From assembly GCF_004364805.1 (NCBI RefSeq), contig NZ_SOAP01000002.1, positions 1 through 64,000 of the forward strand: a DNA stretch of 64,000 nt, read 5' to 3'. Source of the DNA: Pelagimonas phthalicica (lineage in GTDB: Bacteria; Pseudomonadota; Alphaproteobacteria; Rhodobacterales; Rhodobacteraceae). Positions 35,323 through 43,644 of this stretch are shown here, piece by piece; the first letter of the stretch is position 1, and each line of letters opens with the position of its first letter. The notes under the pieces are model-generated. The model worked only from the letters and a program-made list of their open reading frames with translations, was not told the origin of the DNA and searched no databases. The translations under genes and the position numbers were made by a program.

Positions 35323-36690
35323 TTATCCGGCACCAAAGACCTCGCCCACAAATGTGGTCAGATCTCCCATGCGCGTCAGTGCCATGCCTTGTGTTGCGGC
35401 GGCTTTGCCACCGGTTGGCAATATGGCTGTGCTGAAACCAAGTTTTTGCGCCTCTTTCAACCGATTTTCCGTTTGCGACACCGGTCTGAGCGCACCTGAC
35501 AGGCTAATTTCCCCAAAAACAACTGTTTCTGCGGGTAACCCGGTATCTTCGCGGGCGGAAAGCAGCGCAGCGGCAACAGCCAGATCGGCGGCGGGCTCGT
35601 TCACGCGCATGCCACCGGCCACATTCAGGTACACATCCAGCCCGGCAAAGGGGATACCGCAGCGTGATTCGAGCACGGCGAGGATCATGTTCAAACGCGA
35701 GCCGTCCCAGCCCACAACCGAGCGGCGCGGTTGGCTATGAGGCGAGGGGGAAATCAGGGCCTGGAATTCGACCAGAACGGGACGGGTGCCTTCGATACCG
35801 GAAAACACGACCGAGCCGGGGGCAGGCTGGCCGCGTTCTGACAGGAACAGGGCCGAAGGGTTGGTGACCTCGGACAAGCCGGCGCCGGTCATTTCAAAAA
35901 CGCCGATTTCGTCAGCCGGGCCAAAGCGGTTCTTGACGCTGCGCAGGATGCGGAACTGGTGGCCACGCTCACCCTCGAAATAGAGCACCGTATCGACCAT
36001 ATGTTCGACCACACGCGGCCCGGCAATCGCGCCTTCTTTGGTGACATGGCCGACCATGATCACTGCTGATCCACGGCTTTTGGCGAAGGTGGTCAGCTCA
36101 TGCGCGGCGGCGCGCACCTGAGAGACTGAGCCCGGCGCGCTGTCGACATTATCGGCCCACATGGTCTGGATCGAATCCACGATGGCAAGGTCGGGCTGTT
36201 CTTCGTCCAGCGTGGTGAGGATGTCGCGCAGGCTGGTTTCGGTGGCCAGTTTTACTGGCGCATCGGTCAACCCAAGCCGTTGGGCGCGCAGGCGCACCTG
36301 GGCGCTGGCCTCTTCGCCCGAGATATAGATGACCTTGAGCCCGGCCTTGGCAAAGGAGGCTGCAGCCTGCAAGAGCAGTGTTGATTTACCGATGCCCGGA
36401 TCACCGCCCACCAGCACAGCGCTGGCGGGCACAAGGCCACCGCCGAGCACCCGGTCAAGCTCGGCCATGGTGGAGGCGGTGCGCGGGGGCGGGGCCTCTT
36501 TGGTGGAGAGATCGGTGAGCGGGATGGCTTTGCCGCGCATCGCCCCGAGGGATTTCTTGGACGGGCCCTGGCTGAGCGGTTTCTCTTCGGTGATGGTGTT
36601 CCATTCCCCGCAGGATTCACAGCGGCCAGACCATTTGGAGCTGGTGGCACCGCAGGATTGGCACACAAAGGTGGTGACGGATTTGGCCAT
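35323..36690 (-). CDS. radA: DNA repair protein RadA
   Basis: RecA-related branch-migration helicase acting in recombinational repair; 455 residues. N-terminal C4 zinc finger (FVCQSCGATSSKWSGRCESC, residues 8-27), Walker A GDPGIGKSTLLLQ, Walker B-like LAIVDSIQTMW, the RadA-specific KNRFGPADEIG motif, and a C-terminal Lon-protease-like domain (SRCGIPFAGLDVYLNVAGG onward). The frame is open to 36777, but the ATG at 36690 starts the zinc-finger protein. Upstream of cvpA with a 45-base gap. Confidence 0.95.
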   Translation of the reverse strand: MAKSVTTFVCQSCGATSSKWSGRCESCGEWNTITEEKPLSQGPSKKSLGAMRGKAIPLTDLSTKEAPPPRTASTMAELDRVLGGGLVPASAVLVGGDPGIGKSTLLLQAAASFAKAGLKVIYISGEEASAQVRLRAQRLGLTDAPVKLATETSLRDILTTLDEEQPDLAIVDSIQTMWADNVDSAPGSVSQVRAAAHELTTFAKSRGSAVIMVGHVTKEGAIAGPRVVEHMVDTVLYFEGERGHQFRILRSVKNRFGPADEIGVFEMTGAGLSEVTNPSALFLSERGQPAPGSVVFSGIEGTRPVLVEFQALISPSPHSQPRRSVVGWDGSRLNMILAVLESRCGIPFAGLDVYLNVAGGMRVNEPAADLAVAAALLSAREDTGLPAETVVFGEISLSGALRPVSQTENRLKEAQKLGFSTAILPTGGKAAATQGMALTRMGDLTTFVGEVFGAG

Positions 36691-36994
36691 GGGCTGTCCT
36701 GTGAGGGGATGTTTTTGGTTTTGGAGAGGTTTAGGGGATTTGCTGGCGTTGGACAACGGGGGAGGGGCAGGCTGCAAAAAGTAAACACCCGTTCATAGAT
36801 TTCTCACGCGGAATCAAGGCCCTTGGGCCGCCGCGTGATCGCCGTCCCGCCCCCCGGGTCGGCGATTTGGCAAGCGGCTTGGTGAACACGGTGGTTGGAA
36901 AGAGTGTGGCTGGGATAAAGTGGCAGAAACGGATGTTTCATCGCCAACCCGCGAGACGGCGATCACGCGGCTTTGGAAATCAATGCAAAGGCGG
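36691..36994. other. 304-bp gene-free gap with a large inverted repeat
   Basis: Between the coiled-coil membrane gene and radA, presumably the radA promoter. It contains exact 17-bp arms, GCCGCGTGATCGCCGTC at 36830-36846 and its reverse complement at 36955-36971. Inside lies a second imperfect pair, GGGTCGGCGAT and ATCGCCAACCC. No gene or start signal is apparent. Confidence 0.6.
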
Positions 36995-37816
36995 TCACTC
37001 CGCCGCACGCGGCAGGACAGTGACGTTCTCTGCCTCCAGCGCCATTTCCACATCTTCCCCTTCCAGCGCGACCTCTGCCGTTTCCGCTTCGGGGATGAAA
37101 TGCGCATCCGCGGCCTTTTGCAGTTCGGGCAGCAGATCCCCGAGCTCTTCTTTCAGGCGGTCCAGCTGGGCCTTGGCGATGGCTTCGTCCATCTCGATCT
37201 GTTCGTTCCACTGGCGGATCTCGGTCGCGGCAAGCTTGGCCTTTTCCAACCGCTCATTGAACAGGGTGATTTCCTGCTGCCGTGCAATCAGGAAGTCACG
37301 GGCGCGGGTGACCTTGTTGTCGGAATAGGTCTCGGCCAGCTCGTGGCTGACATGGCTCATCTGCGCGGCGAGTTCCAGCACCGAAGGTTCCAGATCGGCC
37401 AGATCCGGGTGGTCGCGCAGAAAGGCGATGCGTTCACGGATCGAGTCATATTCGCCCTTCATCTGGAACACCCCCGCCCGATCCGCACGATGCGAGGCCG
37501 CATAGGCCGAGGCGACATCCTTCATACTGGTGTGAAAATTGCGATGCGACAGCTCGAGCGCCATAACCCGGGCATTGGTCGGCAGGAAAAAGCACAGCAG
37601 CAAGAGCAGCGCAGAGACTCCAACCTGAATATACATGCCCGCCTGCATAAAGATCTGATCGCCAAAGCCGATGGGCAGCTCCAGCCACGGGGCCAGTTCG
37701 AAGGCGCAGGCAATCGAATACCCTGTCAGCGCAAGTGACAGTGCGATTATCAGTCCAAAAGCAATACGTTGCATGACATCGCGAAACAGCCCGGCAGCAG
37801 GGCGCAAAGTCGACAT
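36995..37816 (-). CDS. Membrane-anchored coiled-coil protein
   Basis: 273 residues with two N-terminal membrane helices (IAFGLIIALSLALTGYSIACAF about residues 18-39, and QVGVSALLLLLCFFLP about 64-79). A mostly charged helical region predicted to form coiled coils follows (SIRERIAFLRDHPDLADLEP to EMALEAENV), with an acidic C-terminus. From memory, similar proteins in this group are sometimes labelled DNA repair protein, but nothing in the sequence supports that. ATG preceded by GGGGGA. Monocistronic, directly upstream of radA on the same strand. Confidence 0.6.
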   Translation of the reverse strand: MSTLRPAAGLFRDVMQRIAFGLIIALSLALTGYSIACAFELAPWLELPIGFGDQIFMQAGMYIQVGVSALLLLLCFFLPTNARVMALELSHRNFHTSMKDVASAYAASHRADRAGVFQMKGEYDSIRERIAFLRDHPDLADLEPSVLELAAQMSHVSHELAETYSDNKVTRARDFLIARQQEITLFNERLEKAKLAATEIRQWNEQIEMDEAIAKAQLDRLKEELGDLLPELQKAADAHFIPEAETAEVALEGEDVEMALEAENVTVLPRAAE

Positions 37817-37917
37817 CGAAATTCCCCCAGAAAACTCATTATCAAAGTAAAGAGCGGCAGCTCATCGGCAAGTTTATGCCGATAATGCCCATCTGGGGAA
37901 ATTTTTTGCAGGGGGAA

Positions 37918-38376
37918 TTAAACTGATTCTGAAGCGTGCTCTATCTGTCGCACCTTTTTGCGCCCCTCTATCGCGCCCAGGATAATGGAACCGAGGATGC
38001 AGGCGGTGAACAGATAAAGCCCCCAGGCGGTTTCAATCGTGCCCAGACCCATGCCCTTGGACAGGGTGATATAGAGCGCGACGAGGAAAATATCGGCCAT
38101 GGCGAATTTGCCCATCAGGTTCAAAACCGGCATGGTTTTGCGATCCAGAAGGTGGAACTGCACCAGTGCCAGACCAATGGTTTTGAGCATCGGCGCAAAG
38201 AGCGCAAACAGGGTGACCAGCAGGGCGAGAAAGATGTCGGATTTCCACAAGGATTGCAGGCCGGAAATCACGCTGATCTCGGAGAGACCAAAGATCGGCA
38301 GCAATCCGGCGCGCATCAGGGGCGCGAACCAGGAGACCGGGTAAAGGACGAGCAGGACAAGATTTAACCAACGCAT
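37918..38376 (-). CDS. Paraquat-inducible protein A (PqiA) family membrane protein
   Basis: 152 residues, four hydrophobic helices, matching one half of E. coli PqiA (LPIFGLSEISVISGLQSLW, MGKFAMADIFLVALYITLSK). PqiA/LetA-type proteins work with MCE proteins such as PqiB in lipid transport across the periplasm. Here the gene follows an MlaE/MlaF pair and a small membrane protein on the same strand, so a shared lipid-trafficking role is plausible. The ATG at 38376 is used; a GTG three codons earlier is possible. No MCE-domain gene is nearby. Confidence 0.8.
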   Translation of the reverse strand: MRWLNLVLLVLYPVSWFAPLMRAGLLPIFGLSEISVISGLQSLWKSDIFLALLVTLFALFAPMLKTIGLALVQFHLLDRKTMPVLNLMGKFAMADIFLVALYITLSKGMGLGTIETAWGLYLFTACILGSIILGAIEGRKKVRQIEHASESV

Positions 38377-38420
38377 GTCAGGCACTTATGTGGTCTGGTG
38401 GCTGGTTTCCAGTGGTAAAT

Positions 38421-38804
38421 TTAACTGGTCCACCACCAGAGCCCCAGCAGGATCAGCAACAAGACGATATGGATCACATCCAGCCAACGCCAGCGCGCGC
38501 GCGGGGTGATGGAGCAGATCAGAAAGAAGGCCGCGGGCACCAGAAGGGCCGCCATGCCACCGCCTTCGGCCATGAATTGCGCGGCAGCAACGTATAGCTC
38601 GCCCTCGGCCAGACCAGCGGCGGGGGCAAAGGTGGTGGCGATGCCTCCGGCGGAGAGAAACAGCGCAATCAGCGCGGGCCAGCGGGCGATGCCATGGCCA
38701 ACCGCTACCCGGATCAGGGCAAGGGCAGCGAGGAGCGGCAGGAAGAGGAATTTCTTGTAAAACAGGAACCCCAGCAGGACCGGGCTTGGTTCAAAAAATT
38801 CCAT
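38421..38804 (-). CDS. Small membrane protein in the mlaEF operon
   Basis: 127 residues with about four hydrophobic segments (FLFLPLLAALALIRVAV, WPALIALFLSAGGIATTF, GMAALLVPAAFFLICSI, VIHIVLLLILLGLWWWTS). No family recognised. ATG with GAGGTAG upstream, two bases after the mlaF stop, so it is in the same operon. Function unknown; its position suggests an accessory to the lipid transporter. Confidence 0.7.
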   Translation of the reverse strand: MEFFEPSPVLLGFLFYKKFLFLPLLAALALIRVAVGHGIARWPALIALFLSAGGIATTFAPAAGLAEGELYVAAAQFMAEGGGMAALLVPAAFFLICSITPRARWRWLDVIHIVLLLILLGLWWWTS

Positions 38805-38806
38805 CG

Positions 38807-39553
38807 CTACCTCACCGCCTCAATCGGGCCATCGGCGCGCCCCGAGATGAACTGATCCACGTAAGGGTCACCGCTGTGATCCATATCGGCCACCGCGCCG
38901 CTCCATTGGATCACTCCGTCATGCAGCATCGCCACATGGTCTGCAATGGCGCGCACGCTGGACATGTCATGGGTGATGGTCATCGCCGTGGCCCCCATTT
39001 CATCAACGATCTCACGGGTAAGCTCATTGATGACACCGGACATGATCGGGTCAAGCCCGGTGGTGGGTTCGTCGAAAAAGATGATCTCGGGCTCGGCGGC
39101 GATGGCGCGGGCAAGACCGACACGCTTTTGCATGCCCCCCGACAGCTCGGCCGGGAAACGGTCAGCCACATCGGGTTTCAGCCCGACGCGGCGCAGCTTT
39201 TCGATGGCGATCTCGCGGGCTTCGGATTTGGGGCGTTTCAGCGATCCGCGCAACAGGCGAAAGGCGACATTTTGCCAGACGGTGAGGCTGTCAAACAGGG
39301 CCGCGCCCTGAAACAACATGCCAAAGCGGGCGAGAAATGCGTCGCGATCCGCCTTGGTGACATCCTGCCCATCCAGCGTGATCGTGCCCGCATCCGGGAT
39401 CACCAAACCCAGCACCGATTTCAGCAATACCGATTTCCCGGTGCCCGACCCGCCGATGATCACCATCGAGGATCCCTTGTCGATGCAGAGATTAACATCG
39501 CGCAGCACCTGGTTGGAACCAAAGGTTTTTTGGACGTTGGTGAGTTCGATCAT
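38807..39553 (-). CDS. mlaF: ABC transporter ATPase MlaF-like
   Basis: ATPase of an Mla-type phospholipid transporter in the inner membrane; 248 residues. Walker A GGSGTGKSVLLK (Val in place of the usual Thr or Ser, as in MlaF), Q-loop MLFQGAALFDSL, signature LSGGMQKRVGLARAI, Walker B IIFFDEPTTGLD and switch His in ITHDM. Start overlaps the mlaE stop by four bases. The GTGKSVLLK and FDSLTVWQNV features set it in the Mla/Ttg2A branch rather than amino-acid importers. Confidence 0.93.
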   Translation of the reverse strand: MIELTNVQKTFGSNQVLRDVNLCIDKGSSMVIIGGSGTGKSVLLKSVLGLVIPDAGTITLDGQDVTKADRDAFLARFGMLFQGAALFDSLTVWQNVAFRLLRGSLKRPKSEAREIAIEKLRRVGLKPDVADRFPAELSGGMQKRVGLARAIAAEPEIIFFDEPTTGLDPIMSGVINELTREIVDEMGATAMTITHDMSSVRAIADHVAMLHDGVIQWSGAVADMDHSGDPYVDQFISGRADGPIEAVR

Positions 39554-40332
39554 AGCGAGAAAAACACTCCCGTCAGAAGGAAGTTCGCCGCCAGGATCAG
39601 CACCGCCGCCGCTTCGACCGAGCCTTTGGTGGCGCGGCCCACGCCTTGGGCGCCGCGGCCCGAATGCATGCCGTAATAACAGCCCATCAGCGCGGCGATG
39701 CCGCCGAAGGCGCAGCCTTTGACCAGGGAGGAGAGGATGTCGAGACCTTCCAGGAAATCGACGGTGTTCTTGAGATAGGCAGCGGCGTTAAACCCGAGCG
39801 ATCCGGTGGCCACGGCGTAGCCGCCAAAGATGCCGATCACATCCCCCACCGCCACCAGCGCCGGGACGGTGACCAAGGCGGCCAGCACGCGCGGGGCGAC
39901 GAGGTATTTCATCGGGTTGGTGGACAGGGTGACAAGCGCGTCAATCTGCTCGGTCACTTTCATGGTGGCGATTTCGGCGGCGATGGAAGAGGTCACGCGC
40001 GCGGCGATCATCAGCCCGACCAGAACCGGTCCGAGCTCGCGCACCATGCCGATGGCAACGATCTGGGGCACCACCGCCTCGGCGTTGAACCGGGCACCGC
40101 CGGAATAGATCTGCAAGGCCAGCGCCGCGCCGGTAAAGATGGCGGTCAGCCCGACAACGGGCAAAGACAGCCAGCCGATATTCAGCAGCGCCACCAGAAA
40201 TTCGCGCCCATAGAACGGCGGGCGGATCATGTGCGACAGGGTTTGCAAAGCAAAAAGCGTGACGCGGCCAATGGACCCCATCGCGCCCAGGGTCGCGCGC
40301 CCCAGCGCTCCGATCGGTTGCAGCAGGATCAT
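39550..40332 (-). CDS. mlaE: ABC transporter permease MlaE-like
   Basis: Permease partner of MlaF, about 260 residues with five or so helices. Family segments: [26 protein letters not shown], then [38 protein letters not shown], and a C-terminal [21 protein letters not shown]. The ATG at 40332 overlaps the alr stop by four bases; the longer frame upstream is inside alr. No MlaD, MlaC or MlaB gene is adjacent, so the periplasmic partner must be elsewhere or replaced. Confidence 0.92.
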   Translation of the reverse strand: MILLQPIGALGRATLGAMGSIGRVTLFALQTLSHMIRPPFYGREFLVALLNIGWLSLPVVGLTAIFTGAALALQIYSGGARFNAEAVVPQIVAIGMVRELGPVLVGLMIAARVTSSIAAEIATMKVTEQIDALVTLSTNPMKYLVAPRVLAALVTVPALVAVGDVIGIFGGYAVATGSLGFNAAAYLKNTVDFLEGLDILSSLVKGCAFGGIAALMGCYYGMHSGRGAQGVGRATKGSVEAAAVLILAANFLLTGVFFSL

Positions 40333-41366
40333 GCGCCGATATAGCGCCGCTGATAGCGTGCCCCCATGGAGGTCAGGATTTCGTACCCGATGGTTCCGGC
40401 CCATTCGGCCAGGGTGTCGACGCTCTGGCGGGCATTGAGCAGCTCAAGCCGGTCGGGATCTTCGTCGAGTTCGGTCACGTCAACGGCGATCATATCCATA
40501 GAAATGCGGCCCAGCACCTTGCAGGCGGTGTCGCCGGACCACAGCCAGGCCTCTTGCCCCATGGCGCGGATGATGCCATCGGCATAGCCCGCAGCGATGG
40601 TGGCAACGCGGGTTGGGTGTTCAGCGGTCCAGGTGTTGGAATAGCCGACGGTTTCACCGGGCAGAACCTCGCGCGTCTGGATGACAGGCACCGAGAGGGT
40701 CGCAACCGGCTGCGCCTCGGCAAAGGGCAGGCCGCCATACATGCCGACACCGGGGCGGGTGAGGTCAAAATGGTAATCTTCGCCGAGCAGAATACCGCCC
40801 GTCGCGGCGAGCGAGCGGGGTGCTTCGATCCCGTCGGTCATATCGATAAAGCAGCGCAGCTGGTGCTGGTTCATCGGATGTTCGGGCGCATCGGCGCAGG
40901 CAAGGTGGCTCATCACCAAAGCCGGGTTCTGCGCCAGAGCGATCTCGCGCAGGGCGCGCCATTCGGCGTCCTCCATGCCAAGACGGTTCATGCCGGTATC
41001 CAGTTGCAAGCCAAAGCGGTGGCCGGGCAGGGCCTCGACATGGCGCAGCATCTGGTCGATGGAATTCAATAGCGGCGTCAATTGGTTGTCGCGGATCATA
41101 TCGGTGTCGCCAGACATGTGCCCGGAAAAGACAAAGATGTCAGGACCCGAACCAAGGATATCGCGTAGCTGCGCGCCTTCTTCGGTTGCGGCGACAAAGA
41201 ATTGTCGCGCGCCTGCCTTTGCCAGCGCCGTGCTGACCTGGTCCAGCCCCAGCCCGTAGGCATTGGCCTTGACCACCGCGCCGGTGTCGGTTTGTGATTT
41301 CGCACTCAGCGCCTGCCAATTGGCACAAAGCGCCCCAAGATCAATTGTAAGTTCTGCAACAGCCAT
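40329..41366 (-). CDS. alr: Alanine racemase
   Basis: PLP enzyme that interconverts L- and D-alanine for peptidoglycan; 345 residues. PLP lysine in [10 protein letters not shown] (about residue 33), and the second catalytic Tyr in the AAGYADGI segment near 255. The barrel and C-terminal beta domain are of normal length. It heads the leftward alr-mlaE-mlaF operon and is divergent from cobS. Confidence 0.95.
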   Translation of the reverse strand: MAVAELTIDLGALCANWQALSAKSQTDTGAVVKANAYGLGLDQVSTALAKAGARQFFVAATEEGAQLRDILGSGPDIFVFSGHMSGDTDMIRDNQLTPLLNSIDQMLRHVEALPGHRFGLQLDTGMNRLGMEDAEWRALREIALAQNPALVMSHLACADAPEHPMNQHQLRCFIDMTDGIEAPRSLAATGGILLGEDYHFDLTRPGVGMYGGLPFAEAQPVATLSVPVIQTREVLPGETVGYSNTWTAEHPTRVATIAAGYADGIIRAMGQEAWLWSGDTACKVLGRISMDMIAVDVTELDEDPDRLELLNARQSVDTLAEWAGTIGYEILTSMGARYQRRYIGA

Positions 41367-41514
41367 GTGTTGTCTTTGGCAGGCGTGGCGCGAGGGTCAA
41401 GCGAAAATCACCGGTTTGGCAGGGGGAATTGTGGATCAGACCGGATCGTGGCGGGCGATTGCAAAGCATGGTTAACGCTTTTAGCGTTAGACAGGAGGGG
41501 AAGGGGAGGCGCGC

Positions 41515-42282
41515 ATGAAAGACACGCTGCGGCTGGAATGGCAGCTTTATCAACTGGCTTTGCGGTTTCTGACCTGCCTGCCTTTGGCGCGCAACCTGCA
41601 GGAATCCGATGATCTGCGGGTGCGGGCGAACAAGTATTTTCCCTTGGTCGGGGCCTTGCTGGGGGTGGTCGGGGCGGTGACCTTCTGGATGATGGCGCAA
41701 TGGCTGCCGGTCAGCGCGGCGCTGATCCTGGCGCTGGTCATGGGGTTGATGATCACCGGTGGCTTCTTTGAGGAGGGGTTGGCCAAATCCATTGAGGGCA
41801 TGCATCGCGGCGAGGGGCAGACGCAGATCCTGCAGATGATGGCGGGGCCGGGGCTGGGCCTGTTCGGGGCAATCAGCGTGGCGCTGGTGGTGGCGATGAA
41901 GCTGATCCTACTCAGCCATATGGATCTGGGCACCGCCGGGGCGGCGATGATCCTTGCGCCGGTCATTGCTATGATGGCGGTGGTGCATGTGATCGCGACT
42001 ACGCCCTATTTGCACGGCGAAGGCCTGCGCGCCGCAGCCCCCTATATCACCGCCAGCGGCTATCGCTTTGCTCTGGGCAGCATGGCCGCGATTTGGCTGT
42101 GCTTTGCTTTTTATGTCGGCTTTCTGCCCGCCGCCTGCGCCTGGGCCGGAGGCACGATCTGCGCACAACTTTTCCGCAGCCGGTTGGTGGGCAAACTGCG
42201 CGGCTATAACAGCGATTGCCTAGGGGCGGTGATGTTATTTGCGGAAACGGGCAGCTATTTGGGGTTGAGCTTGTGGTTGTGA
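41515..42282 (+). CDS. cobS: Adenosylcobinamide-GDP ribazoletransferase
   Basis: Cobalamin synthase, an inner-membrane enzyme of 255 residues joining adenosylcobinamide-GDP with alpha-ribazole. N-terminal LALRFLTCLPL, the FFEEGLAKSIEGMHRG segment (usually DGxADxxDG-like acidic residues; here reduced to EEG), and the C-terminal LRGYNSDCLGAVMLFAETG typical of the family. Start ATG with AGGGGAGG. cobT and cobU are not adjacent, and no cobalamin riboswitch was recognised in the 148-bp gap to alr. Confidence 0.9.
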   Translation: MKDTLRLEWQLYQLALRFLTCLPLARNLQESDDLRVRANKYFPLVGALLGVVGAVTFWMMAQWLPVSAALILALVMGLMITGGFFEEGLAKSIEGMHRGEGQTQILQMMAGPGLGLFGAISVALVVAMKLILLSHMDLGTAGAAMILAPVIAMMAVVHVIATTPYLHGEGLRAAAPYITASGYRFALGSMAAIWLCFAFYVGFLPAACAWAGGTICAQLFRSRLVGKLRGYNSDCLGAVMLFAETGSYLGLSLWL

Positions 42283-42485
42283 GGGGGGCCAAACACAATT
42301 GCCAAGATGCAAAACTTTTCTGGCTCCATGACAGCGAAGCGGACATTTCTACAGTTTGCGAAAATTGCAACCAAGCGCTCTTGAAAGTTGCAATGATGTT
42401 CAATCAATCCGCATGAAACGGGTCGCGAATTAGTGTTCTGACAAGGTACCTAAGGTCGGCACTTAAGAAATGGGAACTGCTGAAC

Positions 42486-43409
42486 ATGGCCAACGCTTCA
42501 ACCCCGTCCTTGGAATTGAGATCCACCGTCATGTTGTTGCTGCTTGCAGCAGTGTGGGGCGGGTCGTTTTTCTTTGCCGAAATTGCTCTGGTTGAGGTTC
42601 CTCCGCTTACCATAACACTTCATCGCGTAATTTGGGCTGTTCCTATCTTGTCGATTGTCGTGCTCTTCAAGGGCATAGCGCTGCCTCGCGCCGCCCGAGT
42701 TTGGGGAGCTTATTTGGTTATGGGTGCGTTGAACAACGCCATTCCCTTTTCGTTGATCTTCTGGGGGCAAACGCAGATTGAAAGCGGGTTGGCGTCCATT
42801 CTGAACGGGACGACCGCTATGTTCGCTGTCGTTGTAGCTGGCATTCTGCTCAGAGATGAACCTTTAACGAAAAGGAAAGTCATTGGCGCTGCTTTAGGAA
42901 TAGCAGGAGTGGCGTGCATCATGGGGCCGAGCGCGTTAACCGAGTTTAACCCGAGCAATCTGGCCCAGCTTGCCATTCTTGGGGCAACGCTGTCTTATGC
43001 CTTTGCAGGGGTCTGGGGTAAAACAGCATTGGCTGGTCAGCCACCACTTATGAATGCGCTCGGGATGTTAATCGGCAGCGCGATTTTAATGATACCGATC
43101 GTGTTCCTGTTCGATGGGGTACCGAGCCTCTCTCTCTCAGCAGGCGTTTGGGGCGCACTTATCGGTATGGCTGTATTGTCGACGGCTCTGGCATACGTCC
43201 TCTATTTTGCCATTCTGATACGTGCCGGTGCGGCCAATCTTTTGCTGGTCACTCTGCTCATTCCACCTTTCGCAATTGGACTTGGCGTGCTGTTCCTGGG
43301 TGAAAAAATGGAACAGGAAGCATGGATTGGCTTTGCAATCATCGCATTAGGCTTTGCCGTGACTGACGGCCGCATATTTTCGTTCTTGTTTAGAAAGGTT
43401 TCGGCCTAA
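42486..43409 (+). CDS. DMT superfamily (EamA) transporter
   Basis: 307-residue inner-membrane protein with ten predicted helices in two EamA repeats (LLLLAAVWGGSFFFAEIAL near the start; LGATLSYAFAGVWGKTAL opening the second). Likely exporter of metabolites or amino acids; substrate unknown. Codon use and composition look more AT-rich than cobS and dnaB on either side, hinting at acquisition. Start ATG with GGGAAC upstream. The flanking non-coding stretches (42283-42485 and 43410-43644) are also AT-richer and hold no recognisable gene. Confidence 0.88.
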   Translation: MANASTPSLELRSTVMLLLLAAVWGGSFFFAEIALVEVPPLTITLHRVIWAVPILSIVVLFKGIALPRAARVWGAYLVMGALNNAIPFSLIFWGQTQIESGLASILNGTTAMFAVVVAGILLRDEPLTKRKVIGAALGIAGVACIMGPSALTEFNPSNLAQLAILGATLSYAFAGVWGKTALAGQPPLMNALGMLIGSAILMIPIVFLFDGVPSLSLSAGVWGALIGMAVLSTALAYVLYFAILIRAGAANLLLVTLLIPPFAIGLGVLFLGEKMEQEAWIGFAIIALGFAVTDGRIFSFLFRKVSA

Positions 43410-43583
43410 ATCCGTTCAATTGTGACACCGCAGAACCCGGCTCTGTGGGCTTAAACTGGACGTTAGAGGTTCTGTTTCAAACTGGAGTTTGGTGATGGTC
43501 GTGGCCGTTGTGGATAATCGCGGTCAATGAGGTTTGGCGTCCTGAGTACTGCTTTGGTCCCCGAGACCTCGCCAAACTCCTTG

Positions 43584-43605
43584 CAAATTCCTTGGACGGA
43601 ATTTG
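43584..43605. repeat. CAAATTCC palindrome, copy 1
   Basis: 22-bp near-perfect palindrome with arms CAAATTCC and GGAATTTG around TTGGAC. The same arms occur at 63794 and 63816, and a close variant at 46145. Here it is in the gap between the DMT transporter and dnaB. Confidence 0.7.
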
Positions 43606-43621
43606 GGCGTGCGTGGCTTAA

Positions 43622-43635
43622 GGTCCTGACCCTAG
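43622..43635. repeat. GGTCCTGACCCTAG element after dnaB
   Basis: Fourteen bases identical to part of the right arm of the 34009-34088 inverted repeat, located nine bases beyond the dnaB stop. No partner arm is visible here. Confidence 0.55.
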
Positions 43636-43644
43636 TGGGCGGCT

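Noticed and set aside
41367-41514. Cobalamin riboswitch before cobS
   Set aside because: The 148-bp gap is short and no B12-box pattern was found by eye; a covariance search would be decisive.
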